Shown here piece by piece: positions 11,117 through 21,978 of a stretch of DNA of 64,000 nt. Each line of letters opens with the position of its first letter. Position 1 is the first letter of the stretch. A program made the translations under genes and the position numbers. Source of the DNA: Saccharothrix sp. NRRL B-16348. GTDB lineage: Bacteria; Actinomycetota; Actinomycetes; Mycobacteriales; Pseudonocardiaceae. Under the pieces are notes generated by a model that saw nothing but the letters and a program-made list of their open reading frames with translations, was not told the DNA's origin and ran no database searches. The DNA lies in assembly GCF_001280085.1 (NCBI RefSeq), contig NZ_LGED01000035.1, positions 74,846-138,845 on the forward strand, given 5' to 3'.

Positions 11117-12731
11117 GCCACTCCCCTCGCCACCACCGGATCGGCCAGCACCGGCTGACCGGACGGGTTGAGCCGGACCACCTGGCTCCGCTGCCACCGC
11201 GCGTCGTCCCGCTCGGTGAAGTCGGTCCGCACGTGGCAGCCGCGCGACTCCTCGCGCTCCGCCGCCGCCGCGATCAACGCCCGCGCCGCCACGGTGAGCG
11301 CCGCGTCCTCGACCAGTTGCCTGCCGTCCAACTTGCGGTCCACAGTGGACAGGTCGAGCACCGACCCGACCACGGCCAGGCCCTCGGCGTCACGGCCGAT
11401 CGCCGCGTACCGGGACATGACGCGCTGCAACGAGTCCCGGTCGGCCACCGGCGCCGTCGGCAGCTCCACCGCGGCCGACGCCGACGGCTTGGCCAGCACG
11501 CCGAGCGCCAGGTCCGCCGCGACCGCCTCGGCCGCCCGCGTGCCGACGACCAGGCCTTCGAGCAGGCTGTTGGACGCCAGCCGGTTCGCGCCGTGCAGGC
11601 CCGTGCGGGCCACCTCGCCCGCCGCGTACAGGCCGGTCACGCCCGTTCGTCCGTCCACAGCGGACACCACGCCGCCGCACGCGAAGTGCGCCGCGGGCGC
11701 CACCGGGATGGGCTCGCCCGCCGGGTCGACCCCCGCCGCGAGGCAGGCCGCGTGCACGGTCGGGAACCGGCGCGCGAAGTCGGAGATGCCCGTGGCGTCG
11801 AGGAACACGTGGTCGTCCACGCCGCCGGGAGCGCCCGCCATGTGCCGGGTGATCGCCGCGGCCACCACGTCACGCGGTGCCAGGTCCTCCAGCGGGTGCA
11901 CGCCGCGCATGACCCGCGCGCCGGTCGCGTCGACCAGCACCGCGCCCTCGCCGCGCACCGCCTCCGTGACCAGCGGGCAGCGGCCACGCGCGCCACGCCC
12001 GGTGTAGAGCACGGTCGGGTGGAACTGGACGAACTCGACGTCCGCCGCGAGCGCGCCCGCACGCAGCGCCAGCGCCAGGCCGTCGCCGGTGGCCACCTCC
12101 GGGTTGGACGTGGCCTGGTAGAGCTGGCCGAGGCCGCCGCTGGCCAGCAGCACGGCGGGCGCGCTGAGCACGCCGGGCACCCCGTTGCCGTCCAGCACCA
12201 GCAGGCCGCACACCTGGCCGAGCGGCGTGCGCACCGCGTCCACCGCGACGTGCTGCTCCAGCACCGGCACCCGCCCGTCGGACGCCGCCGCCAGCAACGC
12301 GCGCTCCACCTCCGCGCCGGTCGCGTCACCGCCCGCGTGCACCACCCGGAACGCGCTGTGCCCGCCCTCCCGCGTGCGGGCCAGCCCACCGGTCGGCGCG
12401 GCGTCGAACACCGCGCCCCGCTCGCGCAACCGCGCCACCGCGGCCGGGCCACCGGCGATGATCGCCTCGACCGCGGCCTCGTCGCACAGCCCGGCGCCGG
12501 CGACCAGCGTGTCGCGCACGTGCGCGTCGACCGTGTCGCCCTCGTCGTGCTCGCCGGGCAGCACGACGGCCACGCCGCCCTGCGCCCACCGGGTGTTGCC
12601 GTCCTCGCCTGCCGCCTTCGTCACGACCAGGACCCGGAGCCCCAGCTCACGCGCGCGCAGCGCCGCCGTCAGACCGGCCACCCCCGTGCCGACGACCAGC
12701 AGGTCGGCGCGGGCCTCCCACCGAGGTGTAG

Positions 12732-12735
<4 letters not shown>
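11113..12735 (-). CDS. nadB: L-aspartate oxidase
   Basis: The 540-residue flavoprotein oxidises aspartate to iminoaspartate for quinolinate synthesis. The FAD-binding [15 protein letters not shown] is near residues 15-30. The succinate dehydrogenase/fumarate reductase-type domain carries [33 protein letters not shown] and [23 protein letters not shown] in the usual order. A helical C-terminal domain follows. The GTG at 12735 overlaps the nadA stop as GTGA. The family's short N-terminus supports this start. Confidence 0.97.
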
Positions 12736-13751
<1,016 letters not shown>

Positions 13752-13771
13752 GGGTTCCTCCCTTGAGCCAG

Positions 13772-13794
13772 GTTTTCGCCTAACGGTCGAAAAC
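13772..13794. promoter_or_regulatory. Candidate NrtR operator
   Basis: GTTTTCG at 13772-13778 is mirrored perfectly by CGAAAAC at 13788-13794 around a 9-bp centre. The site lies between the divergent nadA and the NrtR gene, 21 bases from each start. Position and symmetry fit the autoregulatory operator of a dimeric NrtR repressor. The assignment is inference from context. Confidence 0.75.
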
Positions 13795-13815
13795 GTGGCC
13801 GATAGTATCAGCCGA

Positions 13816-14505
13816 GTGGGTCTAGCGGGACATGAGGTGCTGGCCGCGGTGCTCCAGGTGAGAGCCGGATCACTCCAGGTCATGCTGTGGGAGCGCGCTC
13901 GGGAACCGCACGCTCACCGCTGGTCACTGCCCGGTGGCGGACTCGGCGACGACGAGGACGTCGAGGCCTCGATCCGCCGTCAGCTGGCCGAAAAAGTCGA
14001 CGTGCGACAGTTGTCACACGTCGAGCAGCTGGCCGTGTTCAGCAACCCCGCGCGGGTGCCCGGGCCGCGGGTGGTGGCGACCGCGTTCCTCGGCCTGGTG
14101 CCGTCGCACATCGACCCGCTGGTGCCGTCGGACACGGCCTGGCACCCGGTGGACGCGCTGCCCGCGACCGCGTTCGACCACGAGGCGATCTGCCGCCGTG
14201 CCCGCAGCCGGCTCGCGTCGAAGCTGTCGTACACGAACCTGGGCTTCGCGCTGGCGCCACCGGAGTTCACCATCTCCGCGTTGCGCTCGCTGTACTCGGC
14301 GGCCCTCGGGTACAAGGTGTCGGCGACCAACCTGCAACGCGTGCTGTCACGGCGGGGCCTGCTGGAGCCGACCGGAGGGACCGTGCAGCCGGGGCCGTCC
14401 GGTGGCAGGCCGGCGGCGCTGTTCCGGTTCGTGTCGGGGGAAATGCGGATCACGGACCCGTTCGCCGTGCTGAGGCCGCCGTCCGCCCGTAGCTTGGGTC
14501 CGTGA
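13816..14505 (+). CDS. nrtR: NrtR-type Nudix-related transcriptional regulator of NAD synthesis
   Basis: The 229-residue protein has an N-terminal Nudix-like domain (about 1-140) and a C-terminal winged-helix domain ([20 protein letters not shown], then [20 protein letters not shown]). The Nudix box [20 protein letters not shown] keeps the glycines but lacks the catalytic REUxEE pattern, as in NrtR repressors that bind ADP-ribose without cleaving it. The GTG at 13816 is chosen because upstream in-frame sequence overlaps the operator. It is divergent from nadABC, its expected target. Confidence 0.88.
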   Translation: MGLAGHEVLAAVLQVRAGSLQVMLWERAREPHAHRWSLPGGGLGDDEDVEASIRRQLAEKVDVRQLSHVEQLAVFSNPARVPGPRVVATAFLGLVPSHIDPLVPSDTAWHPVDALPATAFDHEAICRRARSRLASKLSYTNLGFALAPPEFTISALRSLYSAALGYKVSATNLQRVLSRRGLLEPTGGTVQPGPSGGRPAALFRFVSGEMRITDPFAVLRPPSARSLGP

Positions 14506-15182
14506 CGACGACGCTCCCGCTGTTCCCGCTGGGCACCGTGCTGCTGCCCGGGGCGTCGCTGCCGTTGCACGTCTTCGAGCCGCGGTACCGGCAGCTGACC
14601 GTGGACCTGGTGACGGGCGCGGTGCCGGAGCGGACGTTCGGCGTGGTGTCGATCAAGCAGGGGTGGGAGGTCGGCGCGGAGAACGTCGAGGCGTTGTCCG
14701 ACATCGGGTGCACGGCGGTGCTGGGCGAGGCGCGGCGGCTGCCGGACGGCCGGTACGACCTGACCACGAAGGGCGGTCGGCGGTTCCGGCTGCTGGACGT
14801 GGACGAGGACAGCGCGCCGTACCTGGTCGCGTCGGTGCAGTGGGTGCCGGACACCGCGGCGCCGCCGGAGGTCGAGGCCGTGCTGCCGCTGCTGGCGGAG
14901 AGCGCGCGGGCGGCGCACGGGCGGTACCGGCAGGCCGCGTACCAGAGCGTGGGCCGGCGGCCACCCGGTCCGGACACCGCGTTGGCCGACCTGGCGTACG
15001 CGTTGGCGGGCGACTGCCTGCTGACGCTGGAGGACCGGCAGCGGCTGCTGGAGGAGACGTCACCCGCCCGGCGGCTGCGGATGGTGCGGAAAGTGCTGCA
15101 CCGCGAGGCGGGCATTCTCGACGCGTTGAGCGCCGTGCCCGCGCCGTTGTCGGAATTGGGCCACCTGCCTCATCGCAACTGA
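14502..15182 (+). CDS. Lon N-terminal substrate-binding domain protein
   Basis: The 226-residue protein consists only of the LON substrate-binding (PUA-like) domain plus a helical tail. It begins [20 protein letters not shown], and HVFEPRYRQL is the family hallmark. There is no AAA+ ATPase or Lon protease domain. It is a stand-alone peptidase S16 N-terminal-type protein of unknown role. The GTG at 14502 overlaps the nrtR stop as GTGA, so the two are probably cotranscribed, but no functional link is evident. Confidence 0.88.
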   Translation: MTTTLPLFPLGTVLLPGASLPLHVFEPRYRQLTVDLVTGAVPERTFGVVSIKQGWEVGAENVEALSDIGCTAVLGEARRLPDGRYDLTTKGGRRFRLLDVDEDSAPYLVASVQWVPDTAAPPEVEAVLPLLAESARAAHGRYRQAAYQSVGRRPPGPDTALADLAYALAGDCLLTLEDRQRLLEETSPARRLRMVRKVLHREAGILDALSAVPAPLSELGHLPHRN

Positions 15183-15213
15183 CCGGCCACGCGGGCGGTG
15201 TAACATACCGCGA

Positions 15214-15948
15214 ATGAACGCCATGCGTGCGCTGCTCGGGCTCGACCTCCCGTTGATCGCGGTGAGCTTCGCAGACGACGACAGTGCGCAGGCGGCGGCG
15301 GAAGCGCGTTCCCTCGGGGTCGACGTGGCCGAATTGCGCATCGACCGGTTCTCGCGAACCGATGTCGGGCACGTTCTCGAGCAGGTGCGCGCGTTCGAGG
15401 GGCTGCCCGTTCTGGCGACCGTGCGCTCGGCGGCGGAGGGCGGCGGGTGGAACGGCGGCGAGGCGGCGCGACTGGAGCTGTTCCGCGAGGTCGCACCCCT
15501 GGTGGACGCCGTGGACGTCGAGCTGTCGTCGAGTGAGGTCGTGGCGGACGTGATCGCCGCCGCGCACGCTCACGACGCGCTGGCGATCGTCTCGTTCCAC
15601 GATTTCGACCGCACTCCCGACATCGGCGAACTCGACGCTGTCGTCCGTGCGGCGAAAGAGGCCGGTGCGGATATCGTGAAGATTTCCACGATGGCGAGGA
15701 CCGGCGCCGACGTGAAGACTCTTGCGTCATTGTTGGTGAATTCCGGGGACGACCAGGAAATGGTCGTGATCGCCATGGGCGAGATCGGCACCGCGTCCCG
15801 GATCTTCTTCCCCGCGCTCGGTTCGCGGTTGACTTACACGTTCATCGGCCACCAGCCCACGTCGGGCCAACTCGATTACGCCGAGACGTCCCGGCTCATC
15901 CGGCAGTTCTACCCGGGGTACGACCGGAGGAGCGCGGTCGACGCGTGA
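15214..15948 (+). CDS. aroD: 3-dehydroquinate dehydratase, type I
   Basis: The 244-residue type I (Schiff-base) dehydroquinase converts 3-dehydroquinate to 3-dehydroshikimate. Catalytic H129 is in VSFHDFD and Schiff-base K156 in DIVKISTMA. AELRIDRF at 39-46 supplies substrate-binding Glu/Arg. Most actinobacteria use the unrelated type II enzyme for the main shikimate route, so this copy may serve quinate catabolism or a specialised pathway. No other shikimate gene lies alongside it. Upstream bases 15183-15213 carry only a short leader. Confidence 0.93.
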   Translation: MNAMRALLGLDLPLIAVSFADDDSAQAAAEARSLGVDVAELRIDRFSRTDVGHVLEQVRAFEGLPVLATVRSAAEGGGWNGGEAARLELFREVAPLVDAVDVELSSSEVVADVIAAAHAHDALAIVSFHDFDRTPDIGELDAVVRAAKEAGADIVKISTMARTGADVKTLASLLVNSGDDQEMVVIAMGEIGTASRIFFPALGSRLTYTFIGHQPTSGQLDYAETSRLIRQFYPGYDRRSAVDA

Positions 15949-16329
15949 CCTCCCGCTCCACACCCCCGAGCTGACCGCTCGCCGACCGGGACGCGAGACC
16001 GACCTCCACCGAGCGCCCTGATCGGCCCGTGCGCATCTCCCGCCAGCGGGACACCCGCGGGAACAGCCGGTCACGGAGCGTGCGCGGCGGCACGCGTGGA
16101 ATCGCCTCCCGCACCCGGTCGACCATGCGGGACATAGACGTCCTCGGGCACTTTCGGGCAGGCTTCGAGTCGCGGGCCGCGCGCCACGAAAAGAGCGCGC
16201 GACAGTTTCCGCTCGGCTCGACCTCGTCCCGTCGATTCCGGTGGACGAGGCTGCCCTGAATGCCACGCCGGCACACCGCGGTGGCTGTCACGGCGGTTCC
16301 GGCGGGCCGGGATCCTGCTGGGGGAATGC
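15949..16329. other. 381-bp intergenic stretch, nothing recognised
   Basis: Frames here (for example on the plus strand from 16029) are Arg/Ser-rich without family features, and I reject them as genes. No tRNA, strong terminator or clear repeat was seen. The stretch should hold the promoter of the downstream sigma factor gene. GGGGG at 16320-16324, just upstream of its ATG at 16330, is a possible ribosome site. Confidence 0.5.
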
Positions 16330-16848
16330 ATGGCAGATTTCGACACGTTCTTCACCGAGTACCGCCGATGGCTGGTGCGGCAGGCGTACGCGCTCTGCGG
16401 CGATCCGCACGAGGCGGAAGACCTGGCGCAGTCGGTGTTCGTCAGGATGTACCGGAGGTGGCACACCGTCGAAAGACCCGAGGAGCTGCGCGGATACCTC
16501 AAGCGAGTGCTGAACAGCGTGTTCGTGGACACCCGCAGAAAGGCCGCGGTCAAGCGGGAGGTGTTGGGCCCCGAGCTGCCGGAGGAACCCGCGGGCGACG
16601 GGGCCGCCCTGGGCTCCGCGGCGCTGGACGGCCCGGTGTTCCACTCGCTCTGCCGATTGCCGGAACGACAGCGGCAGATCATCTTCCTGCGGTTCTGCGC
16701 CGACCTGGACATCGAGGAGACGTCACGGGTGCTCGGCTGCACGCGGGGCACCGTCACCAGTCAGACCAGTCGCGGTTTGTGCAGGCTCCGCCAACTGCTC
16801 GGTGACGAGGCGATCGACAACGCCTACTACACCGGTCACCCCTGCTGA
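16330..16848 (+). CDS. ECF-type RNA polymerase sigma factor (SigE-like)
   Basis: The 172-residue sigma-70 family protein has region 2 at about residues 6-75 (FTEYRRWLVRQAYALCGDPH, then AEDLAQSVFVRMYRRW) and region 4 at about 112-165 (LPERQRQIIFLRFCADLDIE and GCTRGTVTSQTSRGLCRLRQ). It resembles the short actinobacterial SigE-family ECFs. No anti-sigma gene adjoins it, so its control is unclear. A strong terminator follows at 16880. The flanking intergenic stretches are unusually long. Confidence 0.88.
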   Translation: MADFDTFFTEYRRWLVRQAYALCGDPHEAEDLAQSVFVRMYRRWHTVERPEELRGYLKRVLNSVFVDTRRKAAVKREVLGPELPEEPAGDGAALGSAALDGPVFHSLCRLPERQRQIIFLRFCADLDIEETSRVLGCTRGTVTSQTSRGLCRLRQLLGDEAIDNAYYTGHPC

Positions 16849-16879
16849 TCGCACCACCCGTTCGACCGATGATCGGAGC

Positions 16880-16912
16880 GGTCCCCACGTCATTCAGGCG
16901 TGGGGACCTTTC
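16880..16912 (+). terminator. Intrinsic terminator after the ECF sigma gene
   Basis: GGTCCCCACG at 16880-16889 pairs perfectly with CGTGGGGACC at 16899-16908 around a 9-nt loop, followed by a short T run. It lies 32 bp after the sigma factor stop codon. This is the clearest terminator in the window. Confidence 0.85.
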
Positions 16913-17143
16913 CGCGTTTCGCCGGAATTGCGGTCAGATGATTCTCAAGGAAGTGGCGAGCAACTCGTGCGACAACGCCGGAGCCTGCCGCCGGAACAAA
17001 AAATGACAGTTACGCTGAGTAGTCGAAGACGGCTCACGTGGACCGACCCCGAGGCCGGGCGCGCGGGACGACGGCGAGAACCGACCATGGGCGCGCGGCC
17101 CACCAGTTGGCGGACGTGTTGATTCGTCCTATTGCTCTCTAGT
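16913..17143. other. Non-coding stretch upstream of the MFS operon
   Basis: Between the terminator and the palindrome at 17144 I see no convincing gene. Base composition is slightly less GC-rich than the surroundings, with an A-rich run near 16998-17008. It probably contains the promoter of the MFS/DUF1445 operon. Confidence 0.45.
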
Positions 17144-17162
17144 GGGATTGTTCAACAATCCC
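17144..17162. promoter_or_regulatory. Perfect palindrome, candidate GntR-type operator
   Basis: GGGATTGTT and AACAATCCC flank a central C, giving a perfect 19-bp palindrome 47 bp before the MFS start. The inner ATTGTTCAACAAT resembles FadR/VanR-branch GntR operators. No GntR gene is present in the window, so the regulator would be encoded elsewhere. Confidence 0.7.
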
Positions 17163-17209
17163 CTACCGTGTGGGCCACGGCACACCCTCACGGCTGCGAG
17201 GTGACCCAC

Positions 17210-18475
17210 ATGAGCACCACGGACATCGACACCACCAAGGAAGGCCAAGGGCCGTTCGCCTGGTTCCACACCCTGGGCCGCAACGGCAAGCGGGCGTTCG
17301 TCGGCGCGTTCGGCGGCTTCGGCCTGGACGCCTACGACTTCCAGGTCCTCCCCTTGAGCCTGTTCGCCATCACCGCCTCCTTCGGCCTCACCACGGGCGA
17401 AGCGGGCCTGCTCAACACCGTCACCCTGGTCGTCTCCGCCCTCGGCGGCGCGATCGCGGGCATCCTCGCGGACCGCATCGGCCGCGTGCGCACCCTGATG
17501 ATCACGGTCATCACCTACGCCGTCTTCACCGTCCTGTGCGGCTTCGCCACCAGCTACGAGATGCTGATGGTGTTCCGCGCCCTCCAAGGCCTGGGCTTCG
17601 GCGGCGAGTGGGCGGCGGGCGCGATCCTCGTCGCCGAGTACTGCAAGCCGCAGTACCGGGGCCGGACGGTCGCGTTCATCCAGAGCTCGTGGGCCGTCGG
17701 CTGGGGCCTGAGCGTCATCGTCTACACCGCCGTGTTCAGCTTCCTGCCGCAGGACGCGGCCTGGCGGGTGCTGTTCTGGACCGGCGCGATCCCCGCGCTC
17801 CTGGTCTTCTACGTCCGCCGCAACGTCAAGGACGCGCCGAGGGCCGAGCGAGCGCTCGGGACCAGCCCGGTCAAGGGCAGCTTCAGGGCCGTCTTCCGGG
17901 GCAAGCTGGGCCGCACCACGATGTTCGCCGCACTCCTCGCCACCGGCGTCCAGGGCGGCTACTACACGCTGGCCAGCTGGGTGCCGACGTTCCTCAAGAC
18001 CGAACGCGGCCTCAGCGTGGTCGGCACCGGCGGATACATGGCGCTGCTCATCAGCGGCGCGTTCGCGGGCTACGTCACCGGCGGCTACCTGACCGACCTG
18101 CTCGGCCGCAAGCGCACGTTCACCCTGTTCGCCGTGCTCAGCGCGATCCTCATCGTGCTGTTCACCACCATCCCGCCGGGCGCGAACGGCCTGATCCTGC
18201 TGGTCACGTTCCCGCTCGGGTTCACCACGTCGGCGATCTTCAGCGGCTTCGGCTCGTTCCTCGCCGAGCTGTACCCGACGGAGCTGCGCGGCACCGGCCA
18301 GGGCTTCACCTACAACTTCGGCCGCGCGGTCGGCGCGTTCTTCCCCGCCGTGGTGGGCTTCCTGGCGCAGGGCATGGGCGTCGGCGGCGCGATGATCTTC
18401 GGCGCGGTCGCCTACGGCATCGCCGTCGTCGCCCTGCTCGGCCTCCCCGAGACGAAAGGGGTCGAGCTGCGATGA
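17210..18475 (+). CDS. MFS transporter (metabolite:H+ symporter type)
   Basis: The 421-residue protein has about 12 hydrophobic segments. It carries the MFS signature between segments 2 and 3 ([15 protein letters not shown]) and its repeat in the second half ([15 protein letters not shown]). The sequence [19 protein letters not shown] at the first helix contains the acidic residues common in organic-acid symporters. Its ATGA overlap with a DUF1445 gene suggests it imports that enzyme's substrate. The ATG at 17210 follows GAGGTGA. Confidence 0.9.
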   Translation: MSTTDIDTTKEGQGPFAWFHTLGRNGKRAFVGAFGGFGLDAYDFQVLPLSLFAITASFGLTTGEAGLLNTVTLVVSALGGAIAGILADRIGRVRTLMITVITYAVFTVLCGFATSYEMLMVFRALQGLGFGGEWAAGAILVAEYCKPQYRGRTVAFIQSSWAVGWGLSVIVYTAVFSFLPQDAAWRVLFWTGAIPALLVFYVRRNVKDAPRAERALGTSPVKGSFRAVFRGKLGRTTMFAALLATGVQGGYYTLASWVPTFLKTERGLSVVGTGGYMALLISGAFAGYVTGGYLTDLLGRKRTFTLFAVLSAILIVLFTTIPPGANGLILLVTFPLGFTTSAIFSGFGSFLAELYPTELRGTGQGFTYNFGRAVGAFFPAVVGFLAQGMGVGGAMIFGAVAYGIAVVALLGLPETKGVELR

Positions 18476-19233
18476 CGACGATGACACCGGCACAGGTGCG
18501 CCGGGGGCACCAAGGGCCGACGGCCGGGCTCGCGGACGGCTACGCGCAGGCCAACCTCATCGCGGTGCCCGAGGACTGGGCCTACGACGTGCTGCTGTTC
18601 ACCCAGCGCAACCCCAAGCCGTGCCCGGTCCTCGACGTCACCGACAAGGGCGGCACCACGACGTTCCTCGCGGGCAACGCCGACCTGATGCGCGACGTGC
18701 CCCGCTACCGGATCTGGGAGCACGGCGAGCTGGTCGACGAGCCCACCGACGCCTCCGGGCACTGGCGCGACGACCTGGTCGCGTTCCTCATCGGGTGCAG
18801 CTTCACGTTCGAGTCCGCGCTCAAGCGGGCGAACGTCCCGCTGCGGCACGTCGAGCAAGGGCGCAACGTGCCGATGTACGTCACCGACCGGGAGTGCCGC
18901 CCGGCGGGGCGCCTGCACGGCCCGATGGTGGTGTCGCTGCGCTACATCCCGGCCGACCTGATCGCCGTCGCCACGGAGGTCACCGCCCGGATGCCCGCCG
19001 TCCACGGCGCGCCCGTCCACGTCGGCGACCCGGGCGCGCTCGGCATCCACGACCTGGACCGGCCGGACTTCGGCGACCGCACCGAGCCGCACGAGGGCGA
19101 CGTGCCGGTGTTCTGGGCGTGCGGCGTGACGCCGCAGGCGGCCGTGATGGCGTCGAAACCGCCGTTCGCGATCACCCACGCGCCGGGGCACATGTTCGTC
19201 ACCGACGTCCCGGACCTGGCCTACCGGCTCTGA
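18472..19233 (+). CDS. DUF1445-family putative hydro-lyase (D-glutamate cyclase-like)
   Basis: The 253-residue protein matches the DUF1445 family: [20 protein letters not shown] at the N-terminus, [13 protein letters not shown] in the middle, and [14 protein letters not shown] with [12 protein letters not shown] at the end. Relatives include mammalian D-glutamate cyclase, which makes 5-oxoproline, but many bacterial members are untested. The ATG at 18472 overlaps the transporter stop as ATGA. The two genes look like an uptake-plus-conversion unit under the upstream palindrome. Confidence 0.88.
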   Translation: MTTMTPAQVRRGHQGPTAGLADGYAQANLIAVPEDWAYDVLLFTQRNPKPCPVLDVTDKGGTTTFLAGNADLMRDVPRYRIWEHGELVDEPTDASGHWRDDLVAFLIGCSFTFESALKRANVPLRHVEQGRNVPMYVTDRECRPAGRLHGPMVVSLRYIPADLIAVATEVTARMPAVHGAPVHVGDPGALGIHDLDRPDFGDRTEPHEGDVPVFWACGVTPQAAVMASKPPFAITHAPGHMFVTDVPDLAYRL

Positions 19234-19240
19234 CCGGGTG

Positions 19241-19837
19241 CTAGCCGAGCCGGCGACCGAGGTCGTCCAGACCGTTCCACGCGGCCAGGCAGCCGTACGC
19301 CAGCGCCGTGCCCAAGGGCCACGCCAGCAAGCCCCACCACGTCTCCAGCACCGGGGCCAAGGCGATCACGTCACCCACCGCGGGCGCGGCGTCGACGGCG
19401 TACCGGCTGCCCGCCGAGCCGATGCCGGTCAGCTGCGCCAGGTAGGCCGCCACGACCGCGCCGAGCGTGGCCGCGAGCATCACCACAGGGCCGCGGCGCT
19501 CCCGCAGCAGCCACACCGCGATGCCCGTGATCAGCCCGGCGGCCAGCCCGATCAGCACGAACAGCATCAGCCCGTCGAGCCGATGGTAGCTCTCGCCGGT
19601 CACCGGGATCAGCGAGCCGTCCTGCTGCGCCACCACGTTCTGCGGCGGCGCGAGCCTCGCCCACAGCCACCCCGCGGGCAGCCCGAACAGCGAGATCACC
19701 GACAGCACGGAGAACGCGGGCAGCAGGTCGCGCTTCACCACGACTTGCGGCCGTCGCACCACGTAGTAGTACTCGAACGCCGGCGCGGGTGGCACCCGAA
19801 CGGGCGTCGCCCGCTCGTCCACCGGTTGCTCCGCCAC
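19241..19837 (-). CDS. DUF2567-type membrane protein
   Basis: The 198-residue protein has four hydrophobic segments, near LLPAFSVLSVISLFGLPAGW, LMLFVLIGLAAGLITGIAVW, MLAATLGAVVAAYLAQLTGI and LAWPLGTALAYGCLAAW, with a Pro-rich cytoplasmic N-terminus. It resembles actinobacterial DUF2567 proteins of unknown function. The GTG at 19837 is preceded by a good GGGAGGT site at 19844-19850 and is preferred to the GTG at 19855. It converges on the DUF1445 gene. Confidence 0.78.
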   Translation of the reverse strand: MAEQPVDERATPVRVPPAPAFEYYYVVRRPQVVVKRDLLPAFSVLSVISLFGLPAGWLWARLAPPQNVVAQQDGSLIPVTGESYHRLDGLMLFVLIGLAAGLITGIAVWLLRERRGPVVMLAATLGAVVAAYLAQLTGIGSAGSRYAVDAAPAVGDVIALAPVLETWWGLLAWPLGTALAYGCLAAWNGLDDLGRRLG

Positions 19838-19877
19838 CCGACGACCTCCCTGCACCCGTGACCAGATGCAGGGCAGG

Positions 19878-20087
19878 TTACCGCGCGGAGGTGATCTCGC
19901 CGTGACGGCTGCACGTGGCCGTCCACCCGGCGGGTGTCACCTGCACGACCATCCGGCGCGCGCACTCCGCGCAGAACCGCGGCGGGTCGATCACGCCCAG
20001 CCGCGACGCGCACGCGGAGTGGTCGGCCTCCGCGCTCGCCTTGCCGCAAAAACCGCAGTACGCCACAGCACCCAGCCCACTCGTCAC
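19878..20087 (-). CDS. bsaP: Biotin synthase auxiliary protein
   Basis: The 69-residue Cys-rich protein has paired cysteines in [20 protein letters not shown] and TCSRHG. The block [20 protein letters not shown] is typical of the small protein encoded after bioB in mycobacteria and relatives (BsaP), which supports biotin synthase turnover. The GTG at 20087 overlaps the bioB stop as GTGA, so the products are made together. Confidence 0.85.
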   Translation of the reverse strand: MTSGLGAVAYCGFCGKASAEADHSACASRLGVIDPPRFCAECARRMVVQVTPAGWTATCSRHGEITSAR

Positions 20088-21100
20088 AGGGTCTTGCTCA
20101 GTTCCTTGATCGGCATGGACAGCTCGGTCAGCATGTCGAGGTCCTGCTGGGCCGGCCTGCCGAGGTTGGTCAGGTAGTTGCCGACGATGATCGCGTTGAC
20201 GCCGCCGAGCATGCCCTGCTTGGCGCCGAGGTCGCCGAAGGTCAGCTCACGGCCGCCGGCGAAGCGCAGGATCGTGCGCGGCAGGGCGAGCCGGAACGCG
20301 CCGACGGTCCGCAGCGCCTCGGGGCCCTCGACCACCGGGTAGTTCTCGTACGGGGTGCCCGGGTTGGGGATCAGGAAGTTCAGCGGCACCTCGTCGGGCT
20401 CCAGCTCCGCGAGCTGCACGGCGAACTCCGCGCGCTGCTCCAGCGTCTCCCCCATGCCGATGATGCCGCCGCAGCAGACCTCCATGCCCGCCGTGCGGAT
20501 CATCTTCAGCGTGTCCCACCGCTCTTCCCACGAGTGCGTGGTGACCACGTTCGGGAAGTGCGAGCGGGCCGTCTCCAGGTTGTGGTTGTAGCGGTGGACG
20601 CCCATGTCCACCAGCTCGTCCACCTGCTCCTGGGTGAGCATGCCGAGCGAGCACGCGATCTGGATGTCGTTGCCGTCCTCGCGGATGGCCTTGATGCCGT
20701 CGCGCACCTGCGACAGCAGCCGCTTGTCCGGCCCGCGCACGGCGGCGACGATGCAGAACTCGGACGCGCCGGTCTCGGCCGTCTGCCGGGCCGCCCGCAC
20801 CAGGCCGGGGATGTCGAGCCACGCCGAGCGCACCGGTGACGGGAACTGGCCGGACTGCGAGCAGAAGTGGCAGTCCTCGGGGCAGCCACCGGTCTTGAGC
20901 GACACGATGCCCTCGACCTCGACCTCCGGGCCGCACCAGCGCATCCGCACCGCGTGCGCCAGCTCCAGCAGCTCGGGGATGCGCTCGTCGGGCAGCCGCA
21001 GTACTTCGAGCACCTGCTCCTCGGACAGCCCGACGCCCTGCTCCAGCACCTGCTCGCGGGCTACGCCGAGGACATCGACCTGTTCGGGGGCTGCGGTCAC
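20084..21100 (-). CDS. bioB: Biotin synthase
   Basis: The 338-residue radical SAM enzyme inserts sulfur into dethiobiotin. The [4Fe-4S] motif is C73-C77-C80 in [16 protein letters not shown]. Other family blocks are [31 protein letters not shown] and [15 protein letters not shown]. It starts with GTG at 21100. bioD lies 101 bp upstream on the same strand and bsaP overlaps downstream, giving bioD-bioB-bsaP. Confidence 0.97.
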   Translation of the reverse strand: MTAAPEQVDVLGVAREQVLEQGVGLSEEQVLEVLRLPDERIPELLELAHAVRMRWCGPEVEVEGIVSLKTGGCPEDCHFCSQSGQFPSPVRSAWLDIPGLVRAARQTAETGASEFCIVAAVRGPDKRLLSQVRDGIKAIREDGNDIQIACSLGMLTQEQVDELVDMGVHRYNHNLETARSHFPNVVTTHSWEERWDTLKMIRTAGMEVCCGGIIGMGETLEQRAEFAVQLAELEPDEVPLNFLIPNPGTPYENYPVVEGPEALRTVGAFRLALPRTILRFAGGRELTFGDLGAKQGMLGGVNAIIVGNYLTNLGRPAQQDLDMLTELSMPIKELSKTL

Positions 21101-21201
21101 AACGACTCCTCGTCAACTCCGGCGGTGGTCCGCCGTGCAGTCTGCCGCACCGGCCGTCGGCCTACCCAGCGATGTGCGTCACTGGTTCGGTGCAGCCGGG
21201 G

Positions 21202-21924
21202 TCAGCAGGTGTGCGGCGCGGCGAACTTCTCCGGGTCGAACGTGCCGCCGAACCACGGCGACAGGCCTTCCCTGGCCCGCTCCACGAACTCGGACCGCCC
21301 GAGCGCCGCCATGCCGTCCGGCAGCACGCCGAGCAGCGGCGCGCCCGCGGCCTCCGGCAGGTCGACCAGGTTGGTGCGGGTGGCCAGGTCGGGTGTGGCG
21401 GGCCAGCGGCCCACCACCACGCCGACGGACTCCAGGCCGCGGCGCAGCAGGGCTTCGGCGGTCAGCGCGGTCATGTTCAACGTGCCCAGGCCCGGGTGCG
21501 AGACGATGAGCACCGGCGCGTTGAGCGCCCACGCCGCGTCGGCGATGGTCGAGCCCGCGTCGTCGAACCGGACCAGCAGCCCGCCCGCGCCCTCCACCAG
21601 CACCAGGTCGTGCGTCTCGTCCAGCGCCACGGCCGCCGAGGCGACCTCGCTGGGGTGCAACGTGGGCCGCCCGGACCGGCGCGCGGCCGTGGCCGGTGCC
21701 AGCGGTTCCGGGTATCGGCGCAGCTCACGGGTGGTGACGGAGCCGGCGAGGCGCGCCACCTCGGCCAGGTCGCCCGGCTCGCCGTCGGCGACGCCGGTCT
21801 GCGCGGGCTTGAGCACGGCGACCCGCCGACCGTCGGCCGCGGCCAGGGCCGCCAGGGCGGCGACGACCACGGTCTTGCCGACCTCGGTGCCCGTGCCGGT
21901 GATCACGAGGACGCTCACGGCCAC
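21202..21924 (-). CDS. bioD: Dethiobiotin synthetase
   Basis: The 240-residue BioD uses ATP and CO2 to close the ureido ring of dethiobiotin. The P-loop is GTGTEVGKT at about residues 10-18. VLKPAQTGVADGEPGDLAEV and LVLVEGAGGLLVRFDD are family blocks. It starts with GTG at 21924, with an alternative GTG at 21918. A glutaredoxin-like gene diverges from it across 54 bp. Confidence 0.95.
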   Translation of the reverse strand: MAVSVLVITGTGTEVGKTVVVAALAALAAADGRRVAVLKPAQTGVADGEPGDLAEVARLAGSVTTRELRRYPEPLAPATAARRSGRPTLHPSEVASAAVALDETHDLVLVEGAGGLLVRFDDAGSTIADAAWALNAPVLIVSHPGLGTLNMTALTAEALLRRGLESVGVVVGRWPATPDLATRTNLVDLPEAAGAPLLGVLPDGMAALGRSEFVERAREGLSPWFGGTFDPEKFAAPHTC

Positions 21925-21978
21925 TCACCCTAGGCCTATACGGAGCGTTGCGGTCCTCCGCGTTCTACAGTCACCGCT

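Noticed and set aside
16029-16259. A 76-residue plus-strand frame before the ECF sigma gene
   Set aside because: It is Arg/Ser-rich with no ribosome site or family resemblance, in a region that otherwise looks non-coding.
21101-21201. BioQ-like site before bioB
   Set aside because: I looked for TGAAC-N3-GTTAC-type sequence in the gap upstream of bioB and before bioD and found no acceptable match.
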